In this document: piece after piece, positions 32,864-47,800 of the stretch
How the letters are laid out: the number at the start of each line of letters is the position of its first letter
Numbering within the stretch: the first letter of the stretch is position 1
Source of the DNA: Lentzea flava
GTDB lineage: Bacteria > Actinomycetota > Actinomycetes > Mycobacteriales > Pseudonocardiaceae
Reading direction: 5' to 3'
DNA: 64,000 nucleotides
Assembly (NCBI RefSeq): GCF_014648475.1
Contig: NZ_BMRE01000007.1
Span: 62,001-126,000 of the forward strand
The notes under the pieces: generated by a model
Seen by the model: only the letters and a program-made list of their open reading frames with translations
The model's database searches: none
Told to the model about the DNA's origin: nothing
Translations under genes and position numbers: made by a program

Positions 32864-35800
32864 TCAGAGACCGAGTTCTTCGTCGAGCATCGCGAACATC
32901 TCGTCGTCCGAGGCCGACTCGAAGTCCTTCTCGGTGCCGGAGTCCTTCTCGGTGCCGGTGTTCCTCAGCGACGCCCACTTGGTGCGCAGAACGTCGAGCC
33001 TGCCCGCGATCTGCTGGTGCAGCGCGTCGTCCACAGTGGCCGCGTTCAACGCCCTCTCGAACGCGTCGAGGTCGGCGAGCACGCTCGGCAGCCCGGCTTC
33101 CGGCGCGTCGGCCAGCAGCTCGGACTTGAGGTGCGCCACCAGTTCCGCGGGTGTCGGGTAGTCGAACACGAGCGTGGCGGGCAGCCGCAGCCCGGTCGCG
33201 CCGCCGAGCCGGTTGCGCAGTTCGACCGCGGTGAGCGAGTCGAAGCCGAGGTCGGAGAACTGGCGGTCCTCCTCGATGACCTCGCCGTCGGCGTGGCCGA
33301 GCACCTCGGCGACCTGGCCGCGGACGAGGTCGAGCAGCGCGTCCGTGCGTCCCTGGTCGGTCAGGTTCGCGAGGCGCTGGACGAGCGAGTCCGCGGTTTC
33401 CTGGCCTGCCACCGCCTTCTTCGCCTTGGTGCGCACGAGGCCGCGCAGCAGCGGTGCGACCTCGTGGTTGCGCAGGACGCCGAAGTCGAGCCTGACCGGG
33501 ATGGTGTGGGCGTGGCCGGTCCGGATCGCCTCGTCGAAGAGGGTGGTGCCGAGTTCCGCGGTGATCGCGGGCATGCCGTTGCGGGCCAGGCGTTCGGCGT
33601 CCTGGGCGCTGAGCATGCCGGTGTCCCAGGCACCCCAGGCGAGGCTCGCCGCCTTCTGGTGGTGCGCCTTGCGGAGCGCGGCCAGTGCGTCGAGGAACGC
33701 GTTGCCCGCCGCGTAGGCGGCCTGGCCCGCGTTGCCGAACGTGCCGGCGACGCTGCTGAACAGCACGAGGTTGGCTTGCGGTGCCAGTTCGTGCAGGTAC
33801 CAGGCGGCGTCGGCCTTCGGCTGGAGCACCGGGTCGATGCGGTCGAGCGTCAGCGACTCGATCGTGGCGTCGTCCAGCACGCCTGCCGCGTGGATGATCG
33901 TGGCCGGGGTGTGGGTGCTCAGCAGCTCGGCGAGTTCGCCGCGGTCGCTGACGTCGCACGCGACGACCGTGACGTTCGCGTCGAGGTCCACGTCCGCCTG
34001 GCCGCTGCGGTTCACCAGGACGAGGTCCCCGACGCCGTGGTTCTCGACGAGGTGCCGGGCGATGATCCGGCCCAGGCCGCCCGTGCCGCCGGTGATGAGG
34101 ACCTTGCCGTACTCGACGGTGTTCTCGGTGCGTTCCGCCCTGGTGAGCCTGCCTCCGAGGATCTCGCCGTCGCGCAGGACGACCTGGGGTTCGCCGGCGT
34201 TCACCGCCTGGCGCAGCACGGCGAGGCTGGAGCGCCGGTCGTCGAGGTCGAGCAACCCGAAGCTGCCGGGGTGCTCGGACTGCGCGACCCGCACCAGTCC
34301 CCACACCGCCGCGGCGACCGGGTCCGGGATGTCTCCCTCGGTGGCCGCGACGGCGTTCTTCGTGACGAACCAGAGCCGTCCGCCGCGTCCGCTGGTGATC
34401 CACTCCTGGACGGCGATCAGCGCGTCCGACACGGCGGCGTGCGCGGAGTCCACGACGTCGTCCGAGTAGGCCGTGATCTCGGTCAGCACGACCTCGGCGT
34501 CGGCGGACTCGATGGTGTCGTGGACACGTCCGGCGACGAGGTGGTCGACGAGTCCGAAGTGGTCGGTGCCCGCGATCGCCACCTGAGCGCCGATCGGCTC
34601 GGTGACGGTGATCGGCGTCCAGCCGAGCGTGAAGAGCGCGTCGCGCGTGGTGTTCTCGGCGAGCTGCCCGGCGTTGACGGCCCGCACCACCAGCGACTCG
34701 ACCTCGGCGACCGGGTTGCCCTGCGGGTCGGCGACGACGATGCGCATCGCCCCGCTCTCGTCCCGCGTCATCCGCACCCGGACGCTGTCCGCTCCGGTGG
34801 CGTGGATCTTCACGCCCTCCCAGCTGAACGGCAGCCCCGCGCCCTGGTCGCCTTCGGCGAGCAGCGCGGTGTGCAGGGTGGCGTCGAGCAGCGCCGGGTG
34901 GATGCCGAACGCGCCGGGCTCGATCCCTTCCGGCAGCGCGACCTCCGCGTACACGGCGCCGTCGTGGCGCCACGCCTTCCGGAGCCCGCGGAACGTTTCC
35001 CCGTACGCGAACCCGATCTCCGCGAACCTGTCGTAAACCCCTTCCAGCTCAACCGGTTCCCCGACGGGCCAGGTGTCGAGCCGCTCGCCCTGCTGGTCGC
35101 TGCTGCCGAGGACACCGCTGGCGTTCTCGGTCCACGGCAGGTCCGTGTCCTCCGGCCTGCTGTAGATCGTGACGGTGCGCTTGCCGCCGTCCTCGGCGCT
35201 GATGGCGACCTGCAGCTGCACACCGCCCTGCTCGGGCAGCATCAGCGGCGCCGCGATCGTGAGCTCTTCCAGCGTGTCGAGCCCGAGTTCCTCGGCTGCC
35301 CTGAGCGCGACCTCGACCAGCGCCGCGCCGGGAACGAGCGCGCGTCCCATGATCACGTGGTCGGCCAGCCACGCGTGGGTCCTGAGCGCGATCCGGCTGG
35401 TGAACAGGTGGCCGTCCTGCCCGGCGAGCTGCACGGCGGCGCCGAGCAGCGGGTGCCCGATCCCGCTCAGGCCCGCGGCCTTGACGTCGCCGGAGCTCTC
35501 CACGACCTTCGGCCAGTACGACTGCCTGCGGAACGCGTACGTGGGCAGGTCGATCCTCCTGGCGCCGCGCAGCAACGGCGACCAGTCGACGCCGACGCCC
35601 TCCACGTGCGCCTGCCCGAGCGCGGTGAGCACCCCGGTGATCTCGCTCCGCCCCCGCTTGAGCACGGGAATCGCCCCGTCCACCAACGGCGTCAGCGCCG
35701 CGTCGGGCCCGATCTCGATGAACGTCTGGTCTCCCAGCGCGGTCACGTTGTCGTGGAACCGCACGGCGTCCCGGACGTGGTTGACCCAGTAGTCCGCCGT

Positions 35801-38800
35801 CGTGACGTCGCCGCTCGCCTGGAACGCGATCCGCGGCTCGCTGAAGGTGATCTCCGCGATCGCCTCCCGGAAGTCCGGCAGCATCGGCTCCATCAACGGC
35901 GAGTGGAACGCGTGACTGACGTTGAGCCGCTTGTACTTCCACTGCTTGGCGATCTTGAGGACCTCGTCCTCCTCGCCCGCCAGCACCACGGTCCGCGGCC
36001 CGTTGATCGCCGCGATCGACACGTTGCCCGTGAGGTACGGCGTGACCTCGTCCTCCGAGGCGATGACCGACACCATCGCGCCACCGGCCGGGAGGTTCTG
36101 CATGAGCGCGGCCCGTGCCGTGATCAGCAGGCAGGCGTCCTCGAGGCTCAGCACCCCGGCGACGTGCGCCGCCGCCACCTCACCGATGGAGTGCCCGGCG
36201 ACGTGGTCCGGCGTCACCCCGAACGACTCGACGAGCCGGTAGAGCGCCACCTCGACCGCGAACAACGCCGGCTGCGCGAACCCGGTCTGGTTGAGCGCCT
36301 CCTGGTCCTCGCCCCACATGACCTCGCGCAGCGCCGGGTCGAGGTGCTGCAGCACGGTGTCGAGCGCTTCGGCGAACACGGGGTACGTCTCGTACAGCTC
36401 CCGTCCCATGCCGATGCGCTGGGATCCCTGCCCGCTGAACAGGAACGCGGTGGGCTTCCTCTTCGCCAGGCCTCGTGCCACGACCTCGCCGTCCAGCACC
36501 ACGGCCCGGTGGTCGAACAACGTCCTGGTGGTCAGCAACGAGTACGCGATGTCGGCGGCCGGCGCGCTGACCTGCTTGATCCGCTCGATCTGCCCGTCCA
36601 GCGCCGCGTCGGACCGTGCCGACACGACCAGCGGAATCGATCCGGACTGGCTGGCCCCCAGGGGGTCGCGAGACCCCATCCCAATCTTCTCAGGCGGGTC
36701 TGACATTTCCGGGGCCTCGAGAATCACGTGGGCGTTCGTGCCCGAGATGCCGAACGACGACACCGCCGCCCGCCGCGGCCGTGACACCTCGGGCCACGCG
36801 GTGTTCTCCTGCAGCAGCTCGACCGCGCCCTCGCTCCAGTCGACGTGCGACGAGGGCGTCGAGGCGTGCAGCGTCCGCGGCAGCACGCCGTGCCGCATCG
36901 CCTGCACCATCTTGATGACGCCCGCGACACCGGCAGCGGCCTGCGTGTGACCGATGTTCGACTTGATGCCGCCCAGCAGCAGCGGGACCGAGCGATCCTG
37001 CCCGTAGGTGGCCATCAGTGCCTGAGCCTCGATGGGGTCGCCCAAAGAAGTACCGGTGCCATGTGCCTCAACGGCGTCGACATCAGCAGCGGTCAGCCCT
37101 GCAGACGCCAGCGCCTGACGGATGACCCTCTGCTGCGACGGCCCGTTGGGCGCCGTCAGGCCGTTGGAAGCGCCGTCCTGGTTGATCGCCGACCCGCGCA
37201 CGACCGCCAGAATCGTGTGGCCGTTGCGCACGGCATCGGACTGACGTTCCAGCACGAGCAGACCAACACCCTCGGACCACCCGACACCATCGGCGGAATC
37301 CGAGAACGCCTTGCACCGGCCGTCCTCCGCCAGGCCCCTCTGCCGCGAGAACCCGACGAACGAGCCCGGCGTCGACATGACGGTCACACCACCGGCCAGC
37401 GCCAGCGAGCACTCACCAGCCCGAAGAGCCTGCATGGCCCAGTGCAGCGCCACGAGAGAGGACGAGCACGCGGTGTCGATCGACACCGACGGTCCCTCAA
37501 GCCCGAGCGCGTACGACACCCGCCCGGAGATCACCGAGGGCGACGCACCGGTCGACCCGAAGCCCTCGCTGTCCGCGCCGCCGATGAGCTGCGTGTAGTC
37601 GTTGTACATGACACCGGCGAACACACCGGTCGAGCTGCCCCGCAACGACGCCGGCGCGATGCCCGCCCGTTCCAGCGCCTCCCACGCGGTCTCCAGCATG
37701 AGCCGCTGCTGCGCGTCCGTCGCGACCGCCTCGCGCGGCGACATCCCGAAGAACTCGGGGTCGAACAGGTCGGCGTCGTGCAGGAAGCCGCCGGCCCGCA
37801 CGTACGAGGTGCCGGGGTGGTCGGGGTCGGGGTGGAACAACGTGTCGAGGTCCCAGCCGCGGTTCGTCGGGAACGGCGTGATCGCGTCGACGCCGTCGAC
37901 CACCAGCTGCCACAGGTCCTCCGGCGACGACACACCGCCGGGGTAACGGCAGGCCATGCCGACGATCACGATCGGATCGTCCGAAGTGGACACCAGAGCG
38001 GGCAGGTCCGGCACCTCGGACACCGCGCCGAGCAGTTCGTCCTTGAGGTACGCCGCCAGCTGGGCGGACGACGGGTAGTCGAACACCACGGTCGCCGGCA
38101 GCTTCAGCCCGGTGACGGCGGTGAGCCGGTTGCGCAGCTCGACCGCGGTGAGCGAGTCGAACCCGAGCTCCTGGAACGCCCGCGCCGGATCGACCGCCGC
38201 GATCGTGTCGTAGCCGAGCACCGCCGCGACCTCGCCGCGCACGAGATCCACCAGCGCGTCCAACCGGCCGGTTTCGTCCAGAACGGACAGTCGCTGCACG
38301 AGCCCGGACGCCGTTTCCGACCCGGCGACCTTCCGCCGCGCCTTGACCCGGATCAGCCCGCGCAGCAACGGCTTCACGTCACCGTTCTGCTTCAGCGCGC
38401 CCAGGTCGAGCCGCACCGGCACCACCGCGGCCTCGGTCCCGGCGACCGCCGCGTCGAACAGCCGCAGCCCCAGCTCGGACGAGATGGCGGGCATGCCGGA
38501 ACGCCGCATCCGTTCGGCGTCCTCGGCCGACAGCATGCCGGTGTCCCAGGCGCCCCAGGCCAGCGACACACCGGGCAGGCCGTTGAGCTGCCGGTGCGTG
38601 GCCAGCGCGTCGAGGAAGGCGTTGCCGGCGGCGTAGTTGCCCTGTCCGGCGTTGCCGAACACCCCGGCCGCCGACGAGAACAGCACGAACCGCGTGGCCT
38701 CGGTGGCGAGGTCGTGCAGGTTCAGCGCCGCGTCGACCTTGGCGCGCAGCACGCCGTCGACCCGCTCCGGCGTGAGCGACTCGATCACGCCGTCGTCGAG

Positions 38801-41800
38801 CACACCGGCCGCGTGCACCACACCGCGAACCCTGTGCTGCTTCAGCAACTCCCACAGCGCGGCCCGGTCGGCGACGTCGCAGGCGACGACGGAGACCCGT
38901 GCTCCCAACGCCTCCAGCTCGCTGACGTCACCCTGTCCGCTGCGGCTGACCAGGATCAGCTCGGTGACACCGTGGTTCTCCACGAGGTGGCGCGCGACGA
39001 TCCTGCCCAGCCCGCCGGTGCCACCGGTGACCAGAACCGGGCTCTCCCAGGCACCATCGCCGGTTCCGGCGGCGATCCGCCCGAGGCGCGCCGCCCGTGC
39101 CTCACCGTCACGGATCTGCAGCTGCGGCTCGTCGAGGTCCAGCACACCGAGCAACGTCGCGAGCGACGACTCCTCGGCGTCCAGGTCGATCAAGCCGAAC
39201 CGGTCGGGATGCTCGGTCTGCGCACTACGCACCAGCCCCCACACCGCCGCACCGGCCAGGTCGTCGCCTTCGACCGCGCCGCGCGTGACGAACACGAGCC
39301 GCCCGTCGCGGTCCTCCCGGATCCACTCCTGCAGCAGCTCCAACACGCGGTGCGTCGTCGTCCTGACCGACTCCGCGTTCTGCTCCCCCGCGACCGGCAC
39401 GAGCACAACGTCGGTGTCGGTCAGGGAAAGCAGGCCCTCGACCCGTCCGACCGACAGCCCCAGCACGTCCGGCCCGAGCACGCTGACCGTCTTGCCCGCC
39501 GCGGCCGGCGGCACCGCGACCGGCGTCCACTGGACCGAGAACAACGCGTCCAGCTCGGCGGGCTGCTCCGCGGCGGCCGCCCGCATCACCAGCGACTCGA
39601 CCGACGCCACCGGGTTGCCTGCCGGGTCGGCCAGCGCGATCCGCAGTCCGTTGTCGTCGCGCGTCATCTTGACCCGCAACGCGGTGGCTCCGGTGGCGTG
39701 CAGCGACACGTTCTCCCAGGCGAACGGCAGGCCGGCGGCGCCGCTCTCGTCGAGCAGCGAGGCGTGCAGCGCCGCGTCCAGCAACGCCGGGTGCAGCCCG
39801 AACGGCTTCACGTTCACGTCGTCGGGCAACGCCACCTCGGCATACGTGGTGTCGCCGTCCCGCCAGGCCGCCCGCAGCCCGCGGAACATGCCGTCGTAGG
39901 CGAAGCCGGCCTCGGCGAACTTCTCGTAGCAGCCCTCGACGTCCACCGCTTCGGCCTGAGGCGGCCACACGGACGCGTCGAACTCGACTCGCTGCTCCCC
40001 CTTGGCCAGCACGCCGCTGACGACCTGCGTCCACGGCGCGTCGCCGCCCTCGTCCGGCCGCGCGTGAATCGTGAACGTCCGCCGCTCCTCGCCCGCGGAC
40101 ACCTTCATCTGCAACGCCAGCCCGCCGTGCTCCGGCAGCACGACCGGGGCCGACAACGTCAGCTCCTCCAGCCGGTCCAGCCCGACCTCGTCCCCGGCCC
40201 GCAGCGCGAGCTCGACGAGCGCCGCACCCGGCACCATCACGCGTCCCATGATCGTGTGGTTGCGGATCCACGGGTGCGTGCGCAGCGCCAGCCTGCTGGT
40301 GAACAGGAACCCTTCCCCGTCAGCGAGTTCCGCCGACGCGATGAGCAGCGGGTGCCCGACCGCGACCATGCCGATCCCGGACGCGTCGTCCCCGCCGATC
40401 CGCACCGCCGGCCAGTACCGCTGGTGGTGGAACGCGTACGTGGGCAGGTCGATCTTCCTGCCGCCGCGGCAGAACACGCTCCAGTCGACCTTCACGCCGT
40501 CGACGTGCAGCCTGGCCAGCGCGGTCAACGCCGCCACGCGCTCGCCCCTGTCCTTGCGCAGCACGGGAATCGCGTCCTCGACCAGCGCCGAGAGCACCCC
40601 GTCCGGCCCGACCTCGAGGAACGTGGTGGCACCCCGCTCGCGCAGCTTCTCGACATTCTCGTGGAACCGCACCGCGTCCCGGACGTGGCCGACCCAGTAC
40701 TCGACCGTCGTGACGTCGCCACTGGCGACGACCGGAATGCTCGGCTGGGAGAACGTCACCTCCGCCAGCGCCTCGCGGAAGTCGTCGAGCATCGGCTCCA
40801 TCAACGGCGAGTGGAACGCGTGACTGACCTTGAGCCGCTTGCTCTTCCACCGCTCGGCGATCCGGAGCACCTCGTCCTCGTCACCCGCGATGACCACCGA
40901 CCTGGGCCCGTTGATCGCCGCGATCGACACCCGCTCGGTGAGGTGAGGCGTCACCTCCTCCTCGGAGGCGATCAGCGACACCATCGCGCCTCCGGCCGGG
41001 AGGTTCTGCATGAGCGCGGCCCGTGCCGTGACCAGCAGGCACGCGTCTTCCAGGCTCAGCACCCCGGCCACGTGCGCCGCCGCGATCTCCCCGATCGAAT
41101 GCCCGGCCACCTGATCCGGCCGGACACCCCAGGACTCGACCAGCCGGTACAGCGCCACCTCGACCGCGAACAACGCCGGCTGCGTGAACCCGGTCTGGTT
41201 CAGCGCCTCCTGGTCGTCACCCCACATGACCTCGCGGACCGCCGGGTCCAGGTACATCAGCACGGCGTCCAGCGCCTCGGCGAACACGGGGAACGCCTCG
41301 TACAGCTCACGCCCCATGCCGACGCGCTGCGACCCCTGCCCGGAGAACAGCACCGCGAGCGACCGCTGCGACTGCGCGGTCCCCTGCGCCAGCACCTCGT
41401 CGCCGAGCACCACGGCCCGGTGGTCGAACTGCGCGCGCGTGGTCAGCAACGAGTGGGCGATGTCCTCCGGCGCCCCTTGGGCCGCCTTGACCCGTTCGAC
41501 CTGGCCCGGCAACGCCTCCGCCGTCTTGGCCGACACCACGAACGGCACCGCCTCGGCGAGCCCGCCCGATCCCGCCGCCGCAGCGTTTCCGGCCGCAGCC
41601 TCCCCAGCCGTGCCGTTCGCCGCTGGATCGATCCCGGCTGGGGCCCCTCCGGGGGAGACCGAGGTCCCCATCCCAATCATCTCAGGCAGGTCTGACACTT
41701 CCGGGGCCTCGAGAATCACGTGGGCGTTCGTGCCGGACAGACCGAACGACGAGACACCCGCCCGCCGTGGCCGCGACACCTCGGGCCACGGCGTAGGTTC

Positions 41801-44800
41801 GGTGACCAGCTCGACCGCGCCCTCGCTCCAGTCGACGTGCGTGGACGGCTCGGTGACGTGCAGGGTCGGCGGCACGACGCCGTGCCGCATCGCCTGCACC
41901 ATCTTGATCACACCGGCGACACCGGCCGCGGCCTGCGTGTGGCCGATGTTCGACTTGATGCCACCGAGCAGCAGCGGGACCGAGCGATCCTGCCCGTAGG
42001 TCGCGAGCAGCGCCTGGGCCTCGATCGGGTCACCCAAAGTCGTGCCGGTGCCGTGTGCCTCGACGGCGTCGACGTCCGCAGTGGACAGTCCGGCCGACGC
42101 CAGCGCCTGCCGGATCACCCGCTGCTGCGACGGCCCGTTCGGCGCGGTCAGCCCGTTGGAAGCACCGTCCTGGTTGATGGCGGAACCCCGCACGACAGCC
42201 AGGATCGTGTGCCCGTTGCGCACGGCATCCGACTGCCGCTCCATCACCAGCAGGCCGACGCCCTCGGACCAGCCGACACCGTCGGCGGAGTCCGAGAACG
42301 CCTTGCAGCGCCCGTCCTCCGCCAGCCCGCGCTGCCGCGAGAACCCGACGAACGCCCCCGGCGTCGACATCACCGTCACACCACCGGCCAGCGCCAGCGT
42401 GCACTCACCGGCCCGCAGCGCCTGCGCCGCGAGGTGCATCGCGACCAGCGACGACGAGCACGCGGTGTCGATCGACACCGATGGCCCCTCGAACCCGAAG
42501 GTGTAGGAGACGCGGCCGGACACCACCGACGGCGACGTGCCGGCACCCTGGTGCCCCTCGGAGTCGGCTTCGAGGATCTGCGCGTAGTCCGAGTACATGA
42601 CACCGGCGAACACACCGGTCCGCGATCCGCGCAGCGAGGTCGGGTCGATCCCGGCCCGCTCCAACGCCTCCCACGTCGTCTCCAGCAGGATGCGCTGCTG
42701 CCCGTCCGTGCCGAGCGCCTCGCGCGGCGACATGCCGAAGAACGCCGGGTCGAACTGGTCCGCGTCGTGCAGGAAGCCACCGGCGCGGGCGTAGGACGTG
42801 CCGAGGTGGTCGGGGTCCGGGTGGAACAACGAGTCGAGGTCCCAGCCGCGGTTCGTCGGGAACGGCGTGATCGCGTCGACACCGTTCACCACGAGGTCCC
42901 ACAACGTCTCCGGCGACGTCACGCCACCGGGGAACCGGCAGGCCATGCCGACGATGACGATCGGATCGTCCGAAGTGGACACCAGCGCGGGCAGCTCGGA
43001 GCTCTCCTGCACCGCGCCGAACAGTTCGGCGTGCAGATGATCGGCGAGCGCGATGGCCGTCGGGTAGTCGAACACCAGCGTCGCCGGCAGCCGCAGCCCG
43101 GTCGCCTCGGTCAGCTGGTTGCGCAGCTCGACGGCCGTCAGCGAGTCGAACCCGAGGTCCTGGAACGCCCGCGTGGCGTCCACCGCGTCGATCGACGAGT
43201 GGCCGAGCACCGCCGACACCTGCGTGCGCACCAGGTCCACGAGCGCCGCACGACGGTCCGCGACGTTCATCGCGCCGAGCTTCTGCACGAGCCCGGACGC
43301 CGTGGCCGACCCCGCCGCCGCCCGCCGCGTCTTGACCCGGATCAGCCCCTGCAGCAACGGCGCCACCGCACCGCGCGCCCGCAGCGTCGCCAGGTCCAGC
43401 CGCACCGGAACGGTCAGCGCCGCCCCGCTCGCGACCGCCGCGTCGAACAGCTCCAGTCCCTGCCGCACCGTGATGGGCGGCAGGCCGGCGGCGGTCATCC
43501 GCGCGGCTTCGGCCTCGGTCAGTTCTCCGGTCATGCCGCTGACCCCGGACCACACACCCCACGCCATCGACGTCGCGGGCAGCCCCTGAGCCTTCCGGTG
43601 CGCGGCGAGGGCGTCGAGGAACGCGTTGCCCGCCGCGTAGTTGGCCTGCCCGGCGTTGCCGAACACCCCGGCCGCCGACGAGAACACCACGAACGCCGTG
43701 AGGTCGCTGGTCAGCTCGTGCAGGTGCCACGCGGCGTCGGCCTTGGGCTTCACCACGTTCGCGACGCGCTCGGGCGTCATCGACTCGATCACGCCGTCGT
43801 CCAGCACACCGGCCGCGTGCACAACGCCTCGAACCTCGTGCCGCGCAAGGAGTTCCGCGACGGCGTCCCGGTCGGTCACGTCACACGCCGCGACGGTGAC
43901 CTGTGCTCCCAGCGCTTCCAGCTCGGCCGTGTCCGCCTGCCCGCGGCGGCTGACGAGCAGCAGCTCGCGCACACCGTGCGCCTCGACGAGGTGCTTCGCG
44001 ACGACCGCGCCCAGCCCGCCGGTGCCACCGGTGACGAGAACCTTGCCCTCCCACCGGACTTCGGCGGGCTCGTTCGTGATCCGCGCGAGCCGGGCGGCCA
44101 GCACCTGACCGTCCCGGACGACCAGCTGCGGCTCGTCGACCCCGAACGCCACGGAAACCATTGCGGTGGAAAGGTTGTTGCCGCACAGGTCGATCAGCCC
44201 GAACCGCTGCGGGTGCTCCGACTGCGCCGACCGCACCAGACCCCACACCGCGGCGGCTCCCAGGTCGTCGCCCGTGGTCGCGCCCCGTGTGACGAACGTG
44301 AGCTTGCCGCCCCTGCCGCTGCTGATCCACTCCTGCACCAGCTCCAGCACGCGGCTCGTGGTGGCGTGCGTGCCGGCGAGCACGTCGTCGCCGCCAACGA
44401 CGGGCACCAGGACCAGTCCGGCGTCCGTGTCCGCGATCGCGTCGACCACGGGGAACCCGAGGCCGAGCACGTCCGGTCCGAGCACCGCGACCGACTCGGG
44501 AGCGGCGATGTCCTCTTGCGTGACCGGCACCCACTCCAGCCCGAACAGTTCGCTCTGCCGGGCCTCTGCGAGCTGCTCGGCGTTGACCGCCCGCACGACC
44601 ACGGCCTCGACGGTGGCGACCGGCGCTCCCGTGACGTCGGCCAGCGCGATGGTCCTGCGCATGCCGCCCTCGTCGCGAGTCAGCTTGACGCGCAGCTCGC
44701 TCGCTCCGGTGGCGTGCAGCGAAACGCCCTCCCACGAGAACGGCAGCCCCGCGTCGAGCGTCTCGTCCAGCAACGCCGCGTGCAACGCCGAGTCGAGCAA

Positions 44801-47800
44801 CGCCGGGTGCAGCCCGTAGGCCGTGCCGTCGACGTCCTCGGGCAGCGAGAGCTCGGCGTAGATCTCGTCGCCGACCCGCCACGCGGCCTTGAGGTTCTGG
44901 AACGCGTGCCCGTAAGCGAAGCCCACGGTCGCGAACCGCTCGTAGCACTCCTCGTAGTCCATCGCCACGGCACCGGCAGGCGGCCAGACCGTCGTTTCGA
45001 AATGGTTGCTGGTCGTGCCGCGCGCCAGGAACCCGGTCGCGTGCTGCGTCCACGGGCCGTCCGGCGCGTCCTCTGGCCGCGAGTGGATCGCGAACTGCCG
45101 GCGCCCACCGTGGTCCGTTCCCACTTTCAGCTGAATCTGCACGGCCCCGCGCTCGGGCAGCACGAGCGGCGCGGCGAGCGTGAGGTCGTCGACCCGGTCG
45201 AGCCCGACCTCGTCCGCGGCCCGCAGCGCGAGCTCGATCAGCACGGCGGCGGGCACCAGCGTGCGCCCCATGATCACGTGGTCCGCGAGCCACGAATGCG
45301 TGCTCAGCGACACCCGGCTGGTGAACACGACGCCTTCGCCCTCGGCCAGCTCGACCGCCGCCCCGAGCAACGGGTGCGCCACGCCGACCAGCCCCAGCCC
45401 GGACGCGTCCGACGCCCGCCCGGCGCTCGCCGGCCAGTACCGCTGCCGGTTGAACGGGTAGGTGGGCAGCTCGACCCGCTTACCGCCCTCGTAGAACCGC
45501 GTCCAGTCAACATTGACGCCGTCAACATGTACTTGACCGAGTGCAGTCAACATTGATTCAACATCGGACTTGACGCGCGTCAACGTCGGAATCAACCCGT
45601 CAACCATCGCCGTCAACTGCGCATCCGGCCCCACCTCGACCAGCGTCACGTCACCCAACCGAGTGACGTTGTCGTGGAACCGCACCGCATCGCGAACGTG
45701 CCGCACCCAGTACTCGGCCGTCGTGACGTCCCCGGACGCGCTGATCGGCACGACCGGCTCGGCGAACCGAATCTCCGCGATCGCCTCACGGAAGTCGTCG
45801 AGCATCGGCTCCATCAACGGCGAGTGGAACGCATGACTGACGTTGAGCCGCTTGTGCTTCCACCGCTCCGCAACCGCCAGCACCTCGTCCTCGACACCCG
45901 CGATCACCACCGAGCGCGGCCCGTTGACGGCGGCGATCGACACGTTCGCGCTGAGATGCGGCACAACCTCTTCTTCGGACGCGACGACCGACACCATCGC
46001 GCCGCCCTCCGGCAACGCCTGCATGAGCGCCGACCGAGCCGTAACCAGCAGACACGCGTCCTCAAGGCTCAACACCCCGGCCACGTGCGCCGCCGCGATC
46101 TCCCCGATCGAATGCCCGACCAGATGATCCGGCTTCACCCCGAACCACTCCAGCAACCGGAACAGCGCCACCTCAACCGCGAAAATCGCCGGCTGCGCAA
46201 ACCCGGTCTGGTTCAACGCCTCCTGGTCATCACCCCACATGACCTCCCGCAGAGCCGGGTCGAGGTTCACCAGCGCCGCATCGAGCGCCTCCGCGAACAC
46301 CGGGAACGCCTCATACAGCTCCCGCGCCATCCCGACCCGCTGCGACCCCTGCCCGGAGAACACCACGGCAAGCGGCCGGTTCCGCACCACACCACTGGCG
46401 AGCTCGACGCCGTTCCACACCACAGCGCGGTGCTCGAACAACGCACGCGTGGTCACCAACGAGAACCCGACGTCCACGGCGGACACGCCACTGTCCACCA
46501 GCGCGCTGATCCGCTCGACCTGCGCCTTCAACGACGCCCGCGACTTGGCCGACACCACCAACGGCGCTGGCACTCCCACCGGAGCTGACCCAGCCGTGCC
46601 GTTCACCGCTGGATCGATCCCGGCTGGGGCCCCTCCGGGGGAGACCGAGGTCCCCATCCCAATCATCTCAGGCAGGTCCGACAATTCCGGAGCCTCGAGA
46701 ATCACGTGGGCGTTGGTGCCCGAGACGCCGAACGACGAGACGGCGGCACGGCGTGCACGGCCGACCGCGGGCCATTCGGTGTTGCCCGTCAGCAGCCTGA
46801 CCGAACCGGCCTCCCAGTCCACGTGGGACGACGGCGAGTCGATGTGCAGCGTCTGCGGCACGACGCCGTGGCGCAGCGCCTGGACCATCTTGATCACGCC
46901 CGCGACACCCGCGGCGGCCTGCGTGTGCCCGATGTTCGACTTGATCGAGCCGAGCAGCAGCGGCTCGGAGCGGTCCTGGCCGTAGGTCGCCAGCAGCGCC
47001 TGCGCCTCGATCGGGTCACCCAGCGTCGTGCCGGTGCCGTGCGCCTCGACGACGTCAACGTCCGCAGTGGACAGTCCGGCCGACGCCAGCGCCTGCCGGA
47101 TCACCCGCTGCTGCGACGGCCCGTTCGGCGCGGTCAGCCCGTTGGAAGCACCGTCCTGGTTGACCGCGGAACCACGCACGACCGCGAGAACCGTGTGGCC
47201 GTTGCGCCGCGCGTCGGACAGACGTTCCAGCACGACCACACCGACACCCTCGGACCAGCCGACGCCGTCGGCGGAGTCGGAGAACGCCTTGCACCGGCCG
47301 TCGGGCGAGAGCCCGCGCTGCCGGGAGAACCCGATGAACGCGCCCGGCGAGGCCAGCACGGTCACACCACCGGCGAGCGCCAAAGAGCATTCACCGGCGC
47401 GGAGAGCCTGCATAGCCCAGTGCATGGCCACCAACGACGACGAGCAGGCCGTGTCGAGAGTGACCGCGGGCCCCTCGAAGCCGAACGTGTAGGAGACACG
47501 GCCGGACACGACCGAAGGGGAACCGCCAGTCGTCTGGTAGCCCTCGGAGTCGCCTTCGAGCAGCAGCGAGTAGTCGTTGTACATGACGCCGGCGAACACA
47601 CCGGTCGGGCTGCCCTTCAACGCGACGGGGTCGATGCCCGCGCGTTCCAGCGCCTCCCACGACGCCTCGAGCAGGAGTCGCTGCTGGGCATCGGTCGACA
47701 TGGCCTCGCGCGGCGACATGCCGAAGAACTCCGGGTCGAACAGGTCCGCGTCGTGGATGAAGCCACCGGACTTCGTGTACGAGGTGCCGACGTGGTCGGG

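Larger units (their letters stand above)
32864..37986 (-). other. PKS module 6: KS-AT-DH-KR-ACP-docking
   Basis: Residues about 8215-9920. AT is malonyl type. DH has [10 protein letters not shown] and [13 protein letters not shown] is B type ([10 protein letters not shown]) with QAAYAAGN in place of QANYAAGN. After the ACP (GFDSLTAV, about 9800), a helical region ([20 protein letters not shown]) and an acidic end ([14 protein letters not shown]) form the C-terminal docking domain for the next PKS, which is not in this window. There is no thioesterase. Confidence 0.85.

Noticed and set aside
36845..41695. Open frames of up to 1,616 codons on the + strand opposite the PKS (also 41720-45556, 46706-50395, 56378-61009)
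   Set aside because: They are antisense shadows of high-GC coding sequence: Arg/Gly/His/Val/Gln-rich products with no domains, while the minus strand encodes complete PKS domains throughout.
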